NCBI RefSeq assembly: GCF_006539505.1 | Contig: NZ_BJND01000041.1 | Span: 37,841-101,840 of the forward strand | DNA from: Streptomyces spinoverrucosus | GTDB lineage: Bacteria > Actinomycetota > Actinomycetes > Streptomycetales > Streptomycetaceae | DNA: 64,000 bases | Direction of reading: 5' to 3' | Shown here: positions 24,483 to 32,072 of the stretch, in pieces | Numbering within the stretch: position 1 is the stretch's first letter | Layout of the letters: the number at the start of each line of letters is the position of its first letter | The notes under the pieces: generated by a model | Database searches by the model: none | Seen by the model: the letters and a program-made list of their open reading frames with translations, nothing else | What the model was told of the DNA's origin: nothing | Translations under genes and position numbers: made by a program

Positions 24483-25538
24483 TCAGTGCTGGGTCTGGAG
24501 CTGCCGCAGCTGCCGGTGTACGTGGTCCAGGGCGCCGACCCGCCGCCCCGGCACCCGGCCGCGCACCTCGGCGAGCACCGCCCCGAGTTCACGGGCCCGC
24601 GCCGGGTCCCTGATCTCGCCCCACTGGTGGTGGGCGCGGTCGACGGCCGCCTCGACGGCGGGCGCGTCCGGCGCCTGCCCGGCGGCCAGCCGCGTCGACG
24701 CGACCGCGAGCCAGGTACGGCAGCTGCGGGCCGCGTCGCCCGCGAACATCGCCAGGTCCGCCCGGACCTCCGTCCAGTGCAGCGCCTCCTCGGAGGCGGC
24801 GCCGTGCGCCCGTGCCGCCGCCTGCTCCCACCGGGCGGCCAGCGCGTCGGCGTCGCCGTGCCGCCCGGCCTGTACGGCGACGGAGATGGCGGCGTGCGGA
24901 TCGCTCACGCCGGGCGCCCGCGCGGCGAGCACGATCCCGGGGGCTTCGCCCGTGATCCGGTGCAGCGCCTGCTGGTGCAGCTGCTCCACGGGCGGCCGGT
25001 GCCCGCTGCGGAGTATGGTCGCGACGGCCTTCATGTACGACGGGTCGGCCACCGTACGCCGGTGGGGCGGCGGCGCGATCCGCCCGTACACGGCGCAGTT
25101 CCGCCCGGAGTCGAGCGGCGTGGTGCGCAGCTGTTCCCAGGTCTCCGCGTCCGCGTGCAGATCGAGGAAGACGGTGGTGGTGCCCGGCGCGCGCAGCCGC
25201 AGTTCCTCCCGGAACCAGTGCCAGGGGAAGCCCGTGTAGCGCACGGTGGCCGGGGTCGTGCGCGCCAGCGCCAGATGCGGCAGCCGCTGCCGCCGGTCCA
25301 GCAGGAGCTGCCCGGTGACGAAAACCGTCAGCGGGCCCACGGTCCCGGCGGCCGCCCTCAGCCGCGTCAGCACGGCCTGCGGCTCCACCGGGTCGGCCAG
25401 CTCGACGACGTTCGCGGTGTCCGTGCCCGCCAGCACCCCGGGCGCGACGGCCGCCAGCACGGGAAGCACCGTCGCCGCATCCACCAGCCGCCCCTTCCCC
25501 ACGGGTGCGGCGGCCACCAGCAACACGGTCCCCGGCAT
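24483..25538 (-). CDS. Conflict-system protein with possible degenerate caspase-like domain
   Basis: 351 aa from ATG 25538 (GGGAGG just upstream). I do not recognise a defined family. The first about 170 residues show the strand-helix rhythm of a caspase fold: TVLLVAAAPVG, LTVFVTGQLLLD where active caspases have YFAGHG, and TTTVFLDLHAD where they have ILDCC. His and Cys are therefore absent at the expected positions, suggesting a dead homologue. The C-terminal half is all-helical and Ala-rich with paired helices (HAAISVAVQAGRHGDADALAARW), perhaps TPR-like. Soluble. Encoded 52 bases upstream of EACC1 on the same strand, so probably part of the system. Confidence 0.6.
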   Translation of the reverse strand: MPGTVLLVAAAPVGKGRLVDAATVLPVLAAVAPGVLAGTDTANVVELADPVEPQAVLTRLRAAAGTVGPLTVFVTGQLLLDRRQRLPHLALARTTPATVRYTGFPWHWFREELRLRAPGTTTVFLDLHADAETWEQLRTTPLDSGRNCAVYGRIAPPPHRRTVADPSYMKAVATILRSGHRPPVEQLHQQALHRITGEAPGIVLAARAPGVSDPHAAISVAVQAGRHGDADALAARWEQAAARAHGAASEEALHWTEVRADLAMFAGDAARSCRTWLAVASTRLAAGQAPDAPAVEAAVDRAHHQWGEIRDPARARELGAVLAEVRGRVPGRRVGALDHVHRQLRQLQTQH

Positions 25539-25616
25539 GGTCCCTCCCTGTCGATCACGTACGTCAGCACCGTAACCGCTGTGCGCGCCGCCGGGCCCGG
25601 GACCGCTGACGCCCGC

Positions 25617-26804
25617 CTAAATCCTCCGCACCGCCAACACCGTCGTGTCGTCCTCCAGGTGCCCCCGGGAGTGCCGCAGCACCCCGTCCCGTACGAGGGC
25701 CGCCAGGCGCCGTGGCCTCGCGGTGCGCGGGTCCGCGGTGAGGGCGCGGGTCACCTCGACGGCCAGCGGGTAGAACGTGCCGTCCGGGGCGCGGGCCTCG
25801 GTCACTCCGTCCGTGGTGAGCAGGAGGGTCTCGTCGGCGGCGAAGGGGAAGCGGCGGACCGGAGGCAGGGTGGGCACGTCCGGGCGGACGAGGTCGCCGA
25901 GGCCGAGCGGGAGGCCGCCGGCCGTGGGAAGGGTGCGGACGCCGTGCGGGCCCGCGATGAGCGGGGGGTCGTGGCCGAAGTTGACGACGTCCACCGCGTC
26001 CTGCGCGTCCTGCGGGAAGTCGAGCAGCACGGCGGTGGCGAAACGGTCGAAGTCCGAACGGCCGAGGGCGGCGATGTGGTCCCGGTGGCTCCGGATGCGT
26101 ACCTCCAGCCGCTCGGCGACCGTGGTGATGTCCGGCTCGTGGTAGGCGCACTCGCGGAACGTGCCCAGCACGGCCGCCATCATCTCGACCGCGCCGAGGC
26201 CCTTGCCCTGTACGTCGCCCACCAGCACCCGGGTACCGTGCGGGCCGGGCTGGATGTCGTAGAAGTCGCCGCCGACCCGGGCATAGGTGTCGGCGGGCAG
26301 GTACACCGCCGCGTGGTCGAGGCCGCCCCAGTGCATGGGCAGCGGGCGCAGGACGGTGCGGCGGATCGTCTCGGCGATGCCCCGGATGCGCAGCAGGTTC
26401 CGCTCGCCGCGGATACGGACCACGCAGGCCGCCGTGGCCAGCAGGCCACCCAGCGCGATCAGGATGAAGTCGGGCAGCCCGGCCTGGAACTCGTCGGGCC
26501 AGGCCCTGTCCAGGAGCGCGTACGCCAGCAGGGACAGCACCGCGAAGGCGGCCGTGCCCCACGCCCCGCAGAGGGCGGCGGCGATGCCGGGCACCAGCAC
26601 GATCCAGGTGATGATCCGGAAGTTCTCGGCGGTGTAGCCGTCCACCACCGCGATCCCGAGCAGGAGCAGCAGCGGCGGCACCCAGGCGACGCTGCGGCCG
26701 CGCACGCGCAGCATCTGGTGCCGCAGCCCCTCCCGGCGCCCGGCGCGGGGATACCGGGCGAACAGGCTCTGCCCGCCTCCGCCCCCGGTCACGGGCCTGG
26801 TCAT
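25617..26804 (-). CDS. Membrane-bound PP2C/SpoIIE serine phosphatase
   Basis: 395 aa from ATG 26804 (MTRPVTG); ATG 26840 or further upstream are possible as no clear Shine-Dalgarno exists. Three or four hydrophobic helices (WVPPLLLLLGIAVVDG, ITWIVLVPGIAAALCGAW, AAFAVLSLLAYALL, FILIALGGLLATAA) precede the phosphatase domain: ARVGGDFYDIQPG, VLVGDVQGKGLGAVEMMA and a C-terminal HLEDDTTVLAVRR with the metal-binding Asp residues. RsbU-like enzymes dephosphorylate anti-anti-sigma factors. Same strand as, and 78 bases from, the caspase-associated 351-aa gene, so co-transcription is possible but unproven. Confidence 0.85.
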   Translation of the reverse strand: MTRPVTGGGGGQSLFARYPRAGRREGLRHQMLRVRGRSVAWVPPLLLLLGIAVVDGYTAENFRIITWIVLVPGIAAALCGAWGTAAFAVLSLLAYALLDRAWPDEFQAGLPDFILIALGGLLATAACVVRIRGERNLLRIRGIAETIRRTVLRPLPMHWGGLDHAAVYLPADTYARVGGDFYDIQPGPHGTRVLVGDVQGKGLGAVEMMAAVLGTFRECAYHEPDITTVAERLEVRIRSHRDHIAALGRSDFDRFATAVLLDFPQDAQDAVDVVNFGHDPPLIAGPHGVRTLPTAGGLPLGLGDLVRPDVPTLPPVRRFPFAADETLLLTTDGVTEARAPDGTFYPLAVEVTRALTADPRTARPRRLAALVRDGVLRHSRGHLEDDTTVLAVRRI

Positions 26805-26922
26805 GCACCACAGCCAAACACGCTCCCGTGCCCTGCGCATCAGAACCCCGGCCACCCGACTTGCCGCCCGCCCTCCCGCGGTGTGCCCTGGAAGGCGGGG
26901 GCGAGGAGAGAGGAGTCCTCCC

Positions 26923-27393
26923 ATGGCTCATGCGGCACCCGCACCAGGCGCGCGCCCGCCCGGCGCACCCGTGCCCGCCACCCGCCCGTCCACCGCACCC
27001 GCCACCCGCACGCCCGATCTCTTCAGCCCCCGCACGCACGCGATCGCGCGGTGGGCCGTGCCGGTCTCGGTCGGGCTGCTCTACGGCTACTGGGCGGCGG
27101 CCAACGACCGCGGCGGCGGCCCCATCACCGGCTGGAACGTCCTGTTCGGCTTCGTCACCGCGCTCGCGTTCGTCGTCCTGTACGCCGCCGTGCGCGAGGG
27201 CGCCAAGCGGCTGCGGCGCGGGGCACACGCCCTGGCCTGGGCGGCCTTCTGGGGCGTCGCGTTCGGCTTCCTCTACAACCAGACCGGCTACAGCGTGCTG
27301 CGCTCGGCGGCCATGTCGGTGGTGATCGCGGGCGTCGTCGCCGCGGTGCTGTTCTACCGCTACTACACCCACGAGGCCACGGAATCGGCTTGA
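26923..27393 (+). CDS. Small integral membrane protein
   Basis: 156 aa from ATG 26923 with AGGAG seven bases upstream. A Pro/Ala-rich N-terminal tail is followed by four hydrophobic helices (WAVPVSVGLLYGYWAAA, WNVLFGFVTALAFVVLYAAV, ALAWAAFWGVAFGFLY, AAMSVVIAGVVAAVLFYRYY). Family and function unknown. Divergent from the PP2C gene. Confidence 0.7.
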   Translation: MAHAAPAPGARPPGAPVPATRPSTAPATRTPDLFSPRTHAIARWAVPVSVGLLYGYWAAANDRGGGPITGWNVLFGFVTALAFVVLYAAVREGAKRLRRGAHALAWAAFWGVAFGFLYNQTGYSVLRSAAMSVVIAGVVAAVLFYRYYTHEATESA

Positions 27394-27427
27394 CCCTCAC
27401 GTTGCGTGAGGCCGGAGGGTGGGGTGC

Positions 27428-27981
27428 ATGAGCGACTACTTCAACGCGTTCGAGATGAGTCCCGTGCCCCCTCCCGGCCCGGATGCACTGCCGCCGGAGC
27501 CGTTCCGTGGCATCTACGGAATGCCCGCGTTCGTGACGATCCCCACGAACGATCTGGCGGCGTCGGTGGACTTCTGGACTCGTGGGCTCGGGTTCTTCGA
27601 GCTGTTCGGCATCCCCGGCACCCTGGTGCATCTGCGCCGATGGGCGTTCCAGGACGTACTCCTCGTCCAGGCGGCGAGCGTCCCTGAGCAGGCACCGGCG
27701 ATGAGCTTCAGTTCGCGTGCGTGCTCAGCCAGGTCGATTCCCTGGTCGAGGCCTGTCGTGCGGTGCGCCCGGACTCGGTCGACGGTCCACGGGACACTCC
27801 CTGGAACACCCGCGACGTGGAGGTGATCACCCCCGAGAACGCCCGGATCGTGTTCACCGCGGCGAAGCCCTTCGATCCGGCCAGTCAGGAGGCGCGGAAC
27901 CTTGCAGCCGTCGGGATCACCCCACCGGGCGTCGGTCGCGGCGACAATGTCGGTCGCGGCGACAATGAGGAGCATGCCTGA
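27428..27981 (+). pseudogene. VOC/glyoxalase-family protein, frameshifted
   Basis: ATG 27428 with GGAGG nine bases upstream starts a VOC protein: MPAFVTIPTNDLAASVDFWT, GFFELFGIPGTLVHLRRWAFQDVLLVQAAS. Near 27709 the frame breaks: the expected AMSFQFACVLSQVDSL continues in the +1 frame (LSQVDSLVEACRAVRPDSVD, WNTRDVEVITPENARIVFTA) to a stop at 27981. A single missing C in TTC(C)AGTTC explains it. Either a recent inactivation or a sequencing error. The 3' end overlaps the MerR gene. Confidence 0.75.
27931..27966 (+). repeat. Tandem 18-bp duplication
   Basis: GTCGGTCGCGGCGACAAT occurs twice in exact tandem (27931-27948, 27949-27966). It encodes VGRGDN twice in the VOC frame and ends at the ATG of the MerR gene, so it also duplicates the MerR translation-initiation region. 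Confidence 0.85.
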
Positions 27982-28777
27982 TGCCACCGACGCCGACGGC
28001 CTGACCGTCGGTCAGGTCTCGACGCGTCTGGGCGTGACCGTCCGCGCGCTGCACCACTGGGACGAGATCGGTCTGGCGCGACCGTCGCTGCGCACGGCTG
28101 CCGGATACCGGCTCTACACCGCCGGTGATCTGGAACGCCTGCACCGCATCGTCGTCTACCGCGAGATCGGTCTCGGCCTGGACAGGATTCGGGCCGTCCT
28201 GGACGACTCGACCGCGGACGTGGCCGGCGCATTGCGCGCGCAGCGCACCCAGGTCGCGGAGCGGATCGACCGCCTCCAGCAGCTCAGCGCCGGACTGGAC
28301 CGGATGATCGACGCCCACGAGCGCGGCCTGCTGCTGACCGCCGAGCAGCAGGCCGCGATCTTCGGCCCCCGGTGGAACCCGGACTGGCCCGCCCAAGCCC
28401 GTCAGCGCTACGGGGACACGACGCAATGGCGGCAGTACGCCGAACGATCGGCCTCTCGCGGTCCGGAGGAATGGCAGGCCGTCGCCGACGCCGCGGCCGA
28501 CTTCGACCGTGCCCTCGGGGATGCGATGGACGCCGGTGTCACACCCGGTAGCCCGGAAGCGAATCAACTCGTCGAGCGGCACCGCGAGGTCTTTGCCGCG
28601 TACTTCCCCCTCACCAGGCAGATGCAGGTCTGTCTCGGCCGCATGTATGAGGCCGACCCGGGATTCGCCGCCCACTACGACGGCATCCGCGCCGGCCTTG
28701 CCACGTGGTTCCGTCGCATCGTCGACGCCAGTGCGCGGGCCCACGGCATCGACCCCGACATGGCGACCTGGCAGTAG
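27965..28777 (+). CDS. MerR-family regulator, TipA-like with TipAS domain
   Basis: 270 aa from ATG 27965; ATG 27974 (MPDATDADG) is the alternative, and neither has a good Shine-Dalgarno. Residues about 12-80 are a MerR winged HTH (LTVGQVSTRLGVTVRALHHWDEIGL, GYRLYTAGDLERL), followed by a coiled coil (ALRAQRTQVAERIDRLQQL). The C-terminal half (FGPRWNPDWPAQARQRYG, AHYDGIRAGLATWFRR) matches the TipAS/albicidin-type antibiotic-binding domain. Likely activates drug-responsive genes. Translationally overlaps the VOC gene. Confidence 0.85.
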   Translation: MRSMPDATDADGLTVGQVSTRLGVTVRALHHWDEIGLARPSLRTAAGYRLYTAGDLERLHRIVVYREIGLGLDRIRAVLDDSTADVAGALRAQRTQVAERIDRLQQLSAGLDRMIDAHERGLLLTAEQQAAIFGPRWNPDWPAQARQRYGDTTQWRQYAERSASRGPEEWQAVADAAADFDRALGDAMDAGVTPGSPEANQLVERHREVFAAYFPLTRQMQVCLGRMYEADPGFAAHYDGIRAGLATWFRRIVDASARAHGIDPDMATWQ

Positions 28778-28788
28778 AGCGCGGTTGT

Positions 28789-29214
28789 TCACTTGGGCGT
28801 TGGAGTGAGGCGCAGCTCCGCCCAGACGGTCTTGCGTGGGAAGCGGTCCTCGCTCACGCCCCAACGGTCGGCGAGCGCCTCGACCAGCAGCAGACCACGG
28901 CCCGTTTCGGCGTCCGGGGCGGCCTCCCCGGCCTTGGGCAGGCGGTCGCCGCAGGTGTCGGTCACCTCGATGCGCAGGGTGTCGCCGACGACGTAGAGCA
29001 TGAGCCGGAAATCGCGGCCGGGGACGCGTCCGTGGGTCACCGCGTTGGCGGCCAGTTCGGCGACGATCTGCCGGGCCGGGTCCAACGGCACCTCCCAGGA
29101 ACGGAGTTGCTCGGTCGCCAGCAGCCGGGCGAGGCGGGCTCCGCGGAGCGTGGGGGAGAGCTGCACGGCGAAGTTGCGGACGGGGGTGTGGAGTTCGGCG
29201 GATTTCTGGTTCAC
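28789..29214 (-). CDS. ATP-binding anti-sigma-like protein (HATPase_c)
   Basis: About 141 aa from GTG 29214; the start is not certain as the frame is open to 29343. GHKL ATPase fold of RsbW type: N-box in IVAELAANAVTHG, G1 in IEVTDTCGD, G2 in ETGRGLLLVEALADRWG, ending KTVWAELRL. In Streptomyces such single-domain ATPases pair with XRE-DUF5753 and DUF397 proteins, as here (divergent XRE gene 158 bases away). Presumed partner or modulator in a WhiJ-like developmental switch. Confidence 0.85.
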   Translation of the reverse strand: MNQKSAELHTPVRNFAVQLSPTLRGARLARLLATEQLRSWEVPLDPARQIVAELAANAVTHGRVPGRDFRLMLYVVGDTLRIEVTDTCGDRLPKAGEAAPDAETGRGLLLVEALADRWGVSEDRFPRKTVWAELRLTPTPK

Positions 29215-29372
29215 GTCACTCAGCGTGGTGGTGCGTGCGTACCGTGAGAAGTGACTCAGCGGATACGTACGGTGACTGTCCGGAAGTTGTCCGGTGCTGT
29301 CGAGGCTGTCGGGACGGTTCGTACGGGTAGGGCGCTGCTGCACGGCAGCGGGTACGACGGAGGGGGTACGGG

Positions 29373-30236
29373 ATGACGACGGTCGAGCTCAAGACCGAGG
29401 CGGACGAGCCGGGTTGGGAGGTGGACCCGGACGACGAGTGGGGTGTTGCGGTCATCGAGACCGTCGGGCGGCAGTTGAAGCTGCGGCGGGAGGCGGTGGG
29501 GATGCGGGCTGCCGACTTCGCGAAGGCGATCGGGTATGGCGAGGACATGGTCTACAAGGTCGAGGGTGGGAAGCGGATTCCCAGGCAGGAGTACCTGGAC
29601 AGGTCCGACGAGGTGTTGGGTGCGGATGGGCTCATCTCCGCGATGTGGGAGGACGTGAAGAAGGTCCGGTACCCGAAGAAGGTGCGGGAGCTGGGGAAGT
29701 TGGAAGCGAAGGCGGTCGAGATCGGCTTGTATGTCTGCAGCAGCATCCCCGGCCTGTTGCAGACACCTGAGCACGCCCGAGCCCTCTTGGAGTCGTGGCA
29801 GCCAACCTATTCACCGGAGGACCTGGAACGGCGGGTAGCAGCTCGCATGGCTCGGCAGTCCGTCTTCGAGCGGTCGCCCGCCCCTGCCCTGGGATTCGTC
29901 CTGGAAGAGGCGACGCTGCACCGCAAAGTTGGAGGCACAATGGTGCGGCGACAACAGTTCGAACGCCTGTTGGAGATGGGACGGTTGAGCAACGTCACAC
30001 TTCAGGTAATGCCGTTGGGCAGCACGCCGCACCCCGGCATGAGCGGCCGGATCGAGCTGCTCAAGTTCGACGACGGCACGGCTGTCGGGCGTTCCGATGG
30101 CGCATTCAACGGCCGCCCGGTCTCGGACCCGAGGGACCTGCGGATTCTCGAGCTGCGGTATGGCACCATCCGGGCTCAGGCTCTTCCACCAGGGGAGTCG
30201 CTGGCCCTCATCGAGCACCTGCTGGGAGAAACATGA
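29373..30236 (+). CDS. XRE helix-turn-helix protein with DUF5753 (WhiJ-like)
   Basis: 287 aa from ATG 29373 (GGAGGGGG upstream). HTH at residues about 28-80 (VGRQLKLRREAVGMRAADFAKAIG), then DUF5753 (residues about 110-285) with IPGLLQTPEHARALL, RMARQSVFE, EEATLHRKVGGTMVRRQQFERL and VTLQVMPLG. Family known as WhiJ-like DNA-binding regulators of development and secondary metabolism. The stop overlaps the following DUF397 start as ATGA, the canonical pairing. Confidence 0.9.
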   Translation: MTTVELKTEADEPGWEVDPDDEWGVAVIETVGRQLKLRREAVGMRAADFAKAIGYGEDMVYKVEGGKRIPRQEYLDRSDEVLGADGLISAMWEDVKKVRYPKKVRELGKLEAKAVEIGLYVCSSIPGLLQTPEHARALLESWQPTYSPEDLERRVAARMARQSVFERSPAPALGFVLEEATLHRKVGGTMVRRQQFERLLEMGRLSNVTLQVMPLGSTPHPGMSGRIELLKFDDGTAVGRSDGAFNGRPVSDPRDLRILELRYGTIRAQALPPGESLALIEHLLGET

Positions 30237-30448
30237 TCCGCAAGTCCACTGCCGGTGACGCCCCCGACCTGGCATGGTTCAAGAGCAGCTACAGCGATGG
30301 CCCGGACGGCGACTCCTGCGTCGAGATCGCCACCACTCCTGGGACCATCCACGTCCGCGACTCCAAGCACACGCACACGGAGGGCCCTCGCCTCGCCCTC
30401 ACGCCAAATGCCTGGTCCGCCTTCGTCTCGTACGCCTCGGAAGACTGA
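30233..30448 (+). CDS. DUF397 protein (first copy)
   Basis: 71 aa; ATG 30233 overlaps the upstream TGA. Signature LAWFKSSYSDGPDGDSCVEIA, then IHVRDSK and the C-terminal WSAFVSYASED are classic DUF397. These small proteins act with the adjacent XRE-DUF5753 protein, probably as antagonist or co-regulator. Translationally coupled. Confidence 0.9.
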   Translation: MIRKSTAGDAPDLAWFKSSYSDGPDGDSCVEIATTPGTIHVRDSKHTHTEGPRLALTPNAWSAFVSYASED

Positions 30449-30465
30449 CGCCGCTGGGAGGAATC

Positions 30466-30738
30466 ATGATCCGCAAGGCCTCTGCCGGGGACGTCTCCGA
30501 ACTGGCCTGGTTCAAGAGCAGCTACAGCGGCGGTACCGACGGCGAGTCCTGCGTCCAACTCGCCATCACGTGGTTCAAGAGCAGCTACAGCAGCGGCAAC
30601 GACGGCGAGTCCTGCGTCGAGATCGCCACCACCCCCGGCACCATCCACGTCCGCGACTCCAAGCAGACCGAGGGTCCCCGCCTCGCCCTCACGCCGAAGG
30701 CCTGGGCCGCGTTCGTCACGTACGCCTCGGAAGACTGA
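30466..30738 (+). CDS. DUF397 protein (second copy) with internal duplication
   Basis: 90 aa from ATG 30466 with GGGAGG close upstream. Near-identical ends to the first copy (MIRK, WAAFVTYASED), but the core motif occurs twice in a row: WFKSSYSGGTDGESCV and WFKSSYSSGNDGESCV, adding about 19 residues to the usual length. Clearly a tandem paralogue with a partial internal duplication. Confidence 0.88.
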   Translation: MIRKASAGDVSELAWFKSSYSGGTDGESCVQLAITWFKSSYSSGNDGESCVEIATTPGTIHVRDSKQTEGPRLALTPKAWAAFVTYASED

Positions 30739-30762
30739 CGTCCCCTCACTCCGTCGTCGTGC

Positions 30763-31878
30763 ACGATCTACAGCGACCTGGTCGTGGGTTCTCCCGGCGA
30801 GGAGGTCGGCGGAGACGTGGGCGGCGGCTCGGTCACCGTCATCTGGGGCGGCAGTTCCGGTCCCACGAGGGCGAAGACGGTCGCCGACCCCTGGCCGTCC
30901 TCCCACGACGCCTACGGCAGAACGCTGGCGGTGGGCACCTACAACTCCCTCAACCCCGTCAACGACGGCAAGCTGTCGATCGCCATCGGCGCGAACGACA
31001 GTGAGGTGACGTTCATACCGGCCAACCTGTCGGCGCAGTCCGGCACCTCCGGCACCGGTACCGACTTCAACCCGGGCCACGGCATCGTCGCCCTGACCGC
31101 GGTCGACCTGCCGAACACCGATGACGACCGGCTCATGATCCACGGCCGGGGCGTCTCGGACGGCGGATGGGGCTACGACGGCCATGGCGACGATCCCGGG
31201 ACCCGGCTCGTCTCGCCCGGCGGCTTCGAGACGTACACCCTGCCTGGCGGCACCGTCTCCGCCGTGGGCAACCTGGACGGCAACGGCTCCCCGGACCTCG
31301 TCGTGGTCAACCCCGAGGACCCCGCCCAGAGCCCGGAGACCTCGCTCGGCGGCCGGGTGACCGTCTACTACGACGCCGCGTACGGCGGCTCCCCGCGCCG
31401 CGTCCAGACCATCGACCAGGACACCGCGGGCGTCCCCAGCTCCGGTGAGAAGGGCGACCGGTTCGGCGCCTCGGTCGCGATCGGCGACACCGACAAGGAC
31501 GGGCGGGCCGACCTGGTGATCGGCGCCCCGGGCGAGGACAGCGCCATCGGGGCGGTCACGGTCGTACGGGGCACCACCGGCCTCCTCGACACCGCCCGCG
31601 CCCGCATCTGGACGCAGAACGTCGCCGGTGTTCCGGGCAGTTCGGAGAAGGGCGACGGGTTCGGCACGGCCGTACGGATCGTCGACACCAACAAGGACGG
31701 CTACGGCGACGTGCTGATCAGCGCAGCCGGTGAGGACGGCGGAGCGGGCTGCCTGTGGTACCTGCGCGGCTCGGCCACGTCCGTCACGGCGACCGGCGCG
31801 GTCAGCGTCGGCGCCGGTGGCGCGGGCCTCGGCTCGGCAGGCGCCTCCCGCTTCGGAGGGGCGGTGACCGGCCCGTGA
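30763..31878 (+). pseudogene. FG-GAP/integrin-like repeat protein lacking its 5' end
   Basis: Coding similarity begins abruptly in frame with TIYSDLVVGSPGEEVGG about 25 bases after the DUF397 stop; there is no signal peptide and the first start codon (GTG 30784) is inside an FG-GAP blade. At least four blades follow, with calcium-binding DTDKDGRADLVIGAPGED and DTNKDGYGDVLISAAGED. Normally such beta-propeller proteins are secreted. The 5' part seems to have been lost when it became joined to the DUF397 cluster. The stop at 31878 precedes a second FG-GAP gene. Confidence 0.7.
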
Positions 31879-31910
31879 CCCGCGTCTGGCCCGTGAGCCA
31901 GCTCTTCTTC

Positions 31911-32060
31911 CGTTCCCTCCCGTCGCCGCGCCGATTCTTCGGTTCCCGCCCCTCGCCCGCTCGATTCTTCAGTTCCGACCCCTCGCCCGCCCGATCCCCG
32001 CGCTCCGACCCGTCACCCGCCCGCTACCTCCGTTCCGTCCCGTCGCCCGCCCGACCCCGC
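31911..32060 (+). repeat. Five tandem 30-bp degenerate repeats
   Basis: Five contiguous units of exactly 30 bp (31911, 31941, 31971, 32001, 32031) with the core TTCC-N4-CC-TCGCCCGCCCGAT. Read in frame they encode decapeptides of the form xxRSxPSPAR. They lie between the truncated FG-GAP gene and the start of the next one. Confidence 0.85.
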
Positions 32061-32072
32061 ACCGGAGCCACC

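Noticed and set aside
24027..27431. Plus-strand open frame of 1134 codons
   Set aside because: Antisense to EACC1, the 351-aa gene and PP2C; Arg/Pro-rich shadow.
31911..32060. CRISPR-like array
   Set aside because: The 30-bp units are contiguous without spacers and are degenerate.
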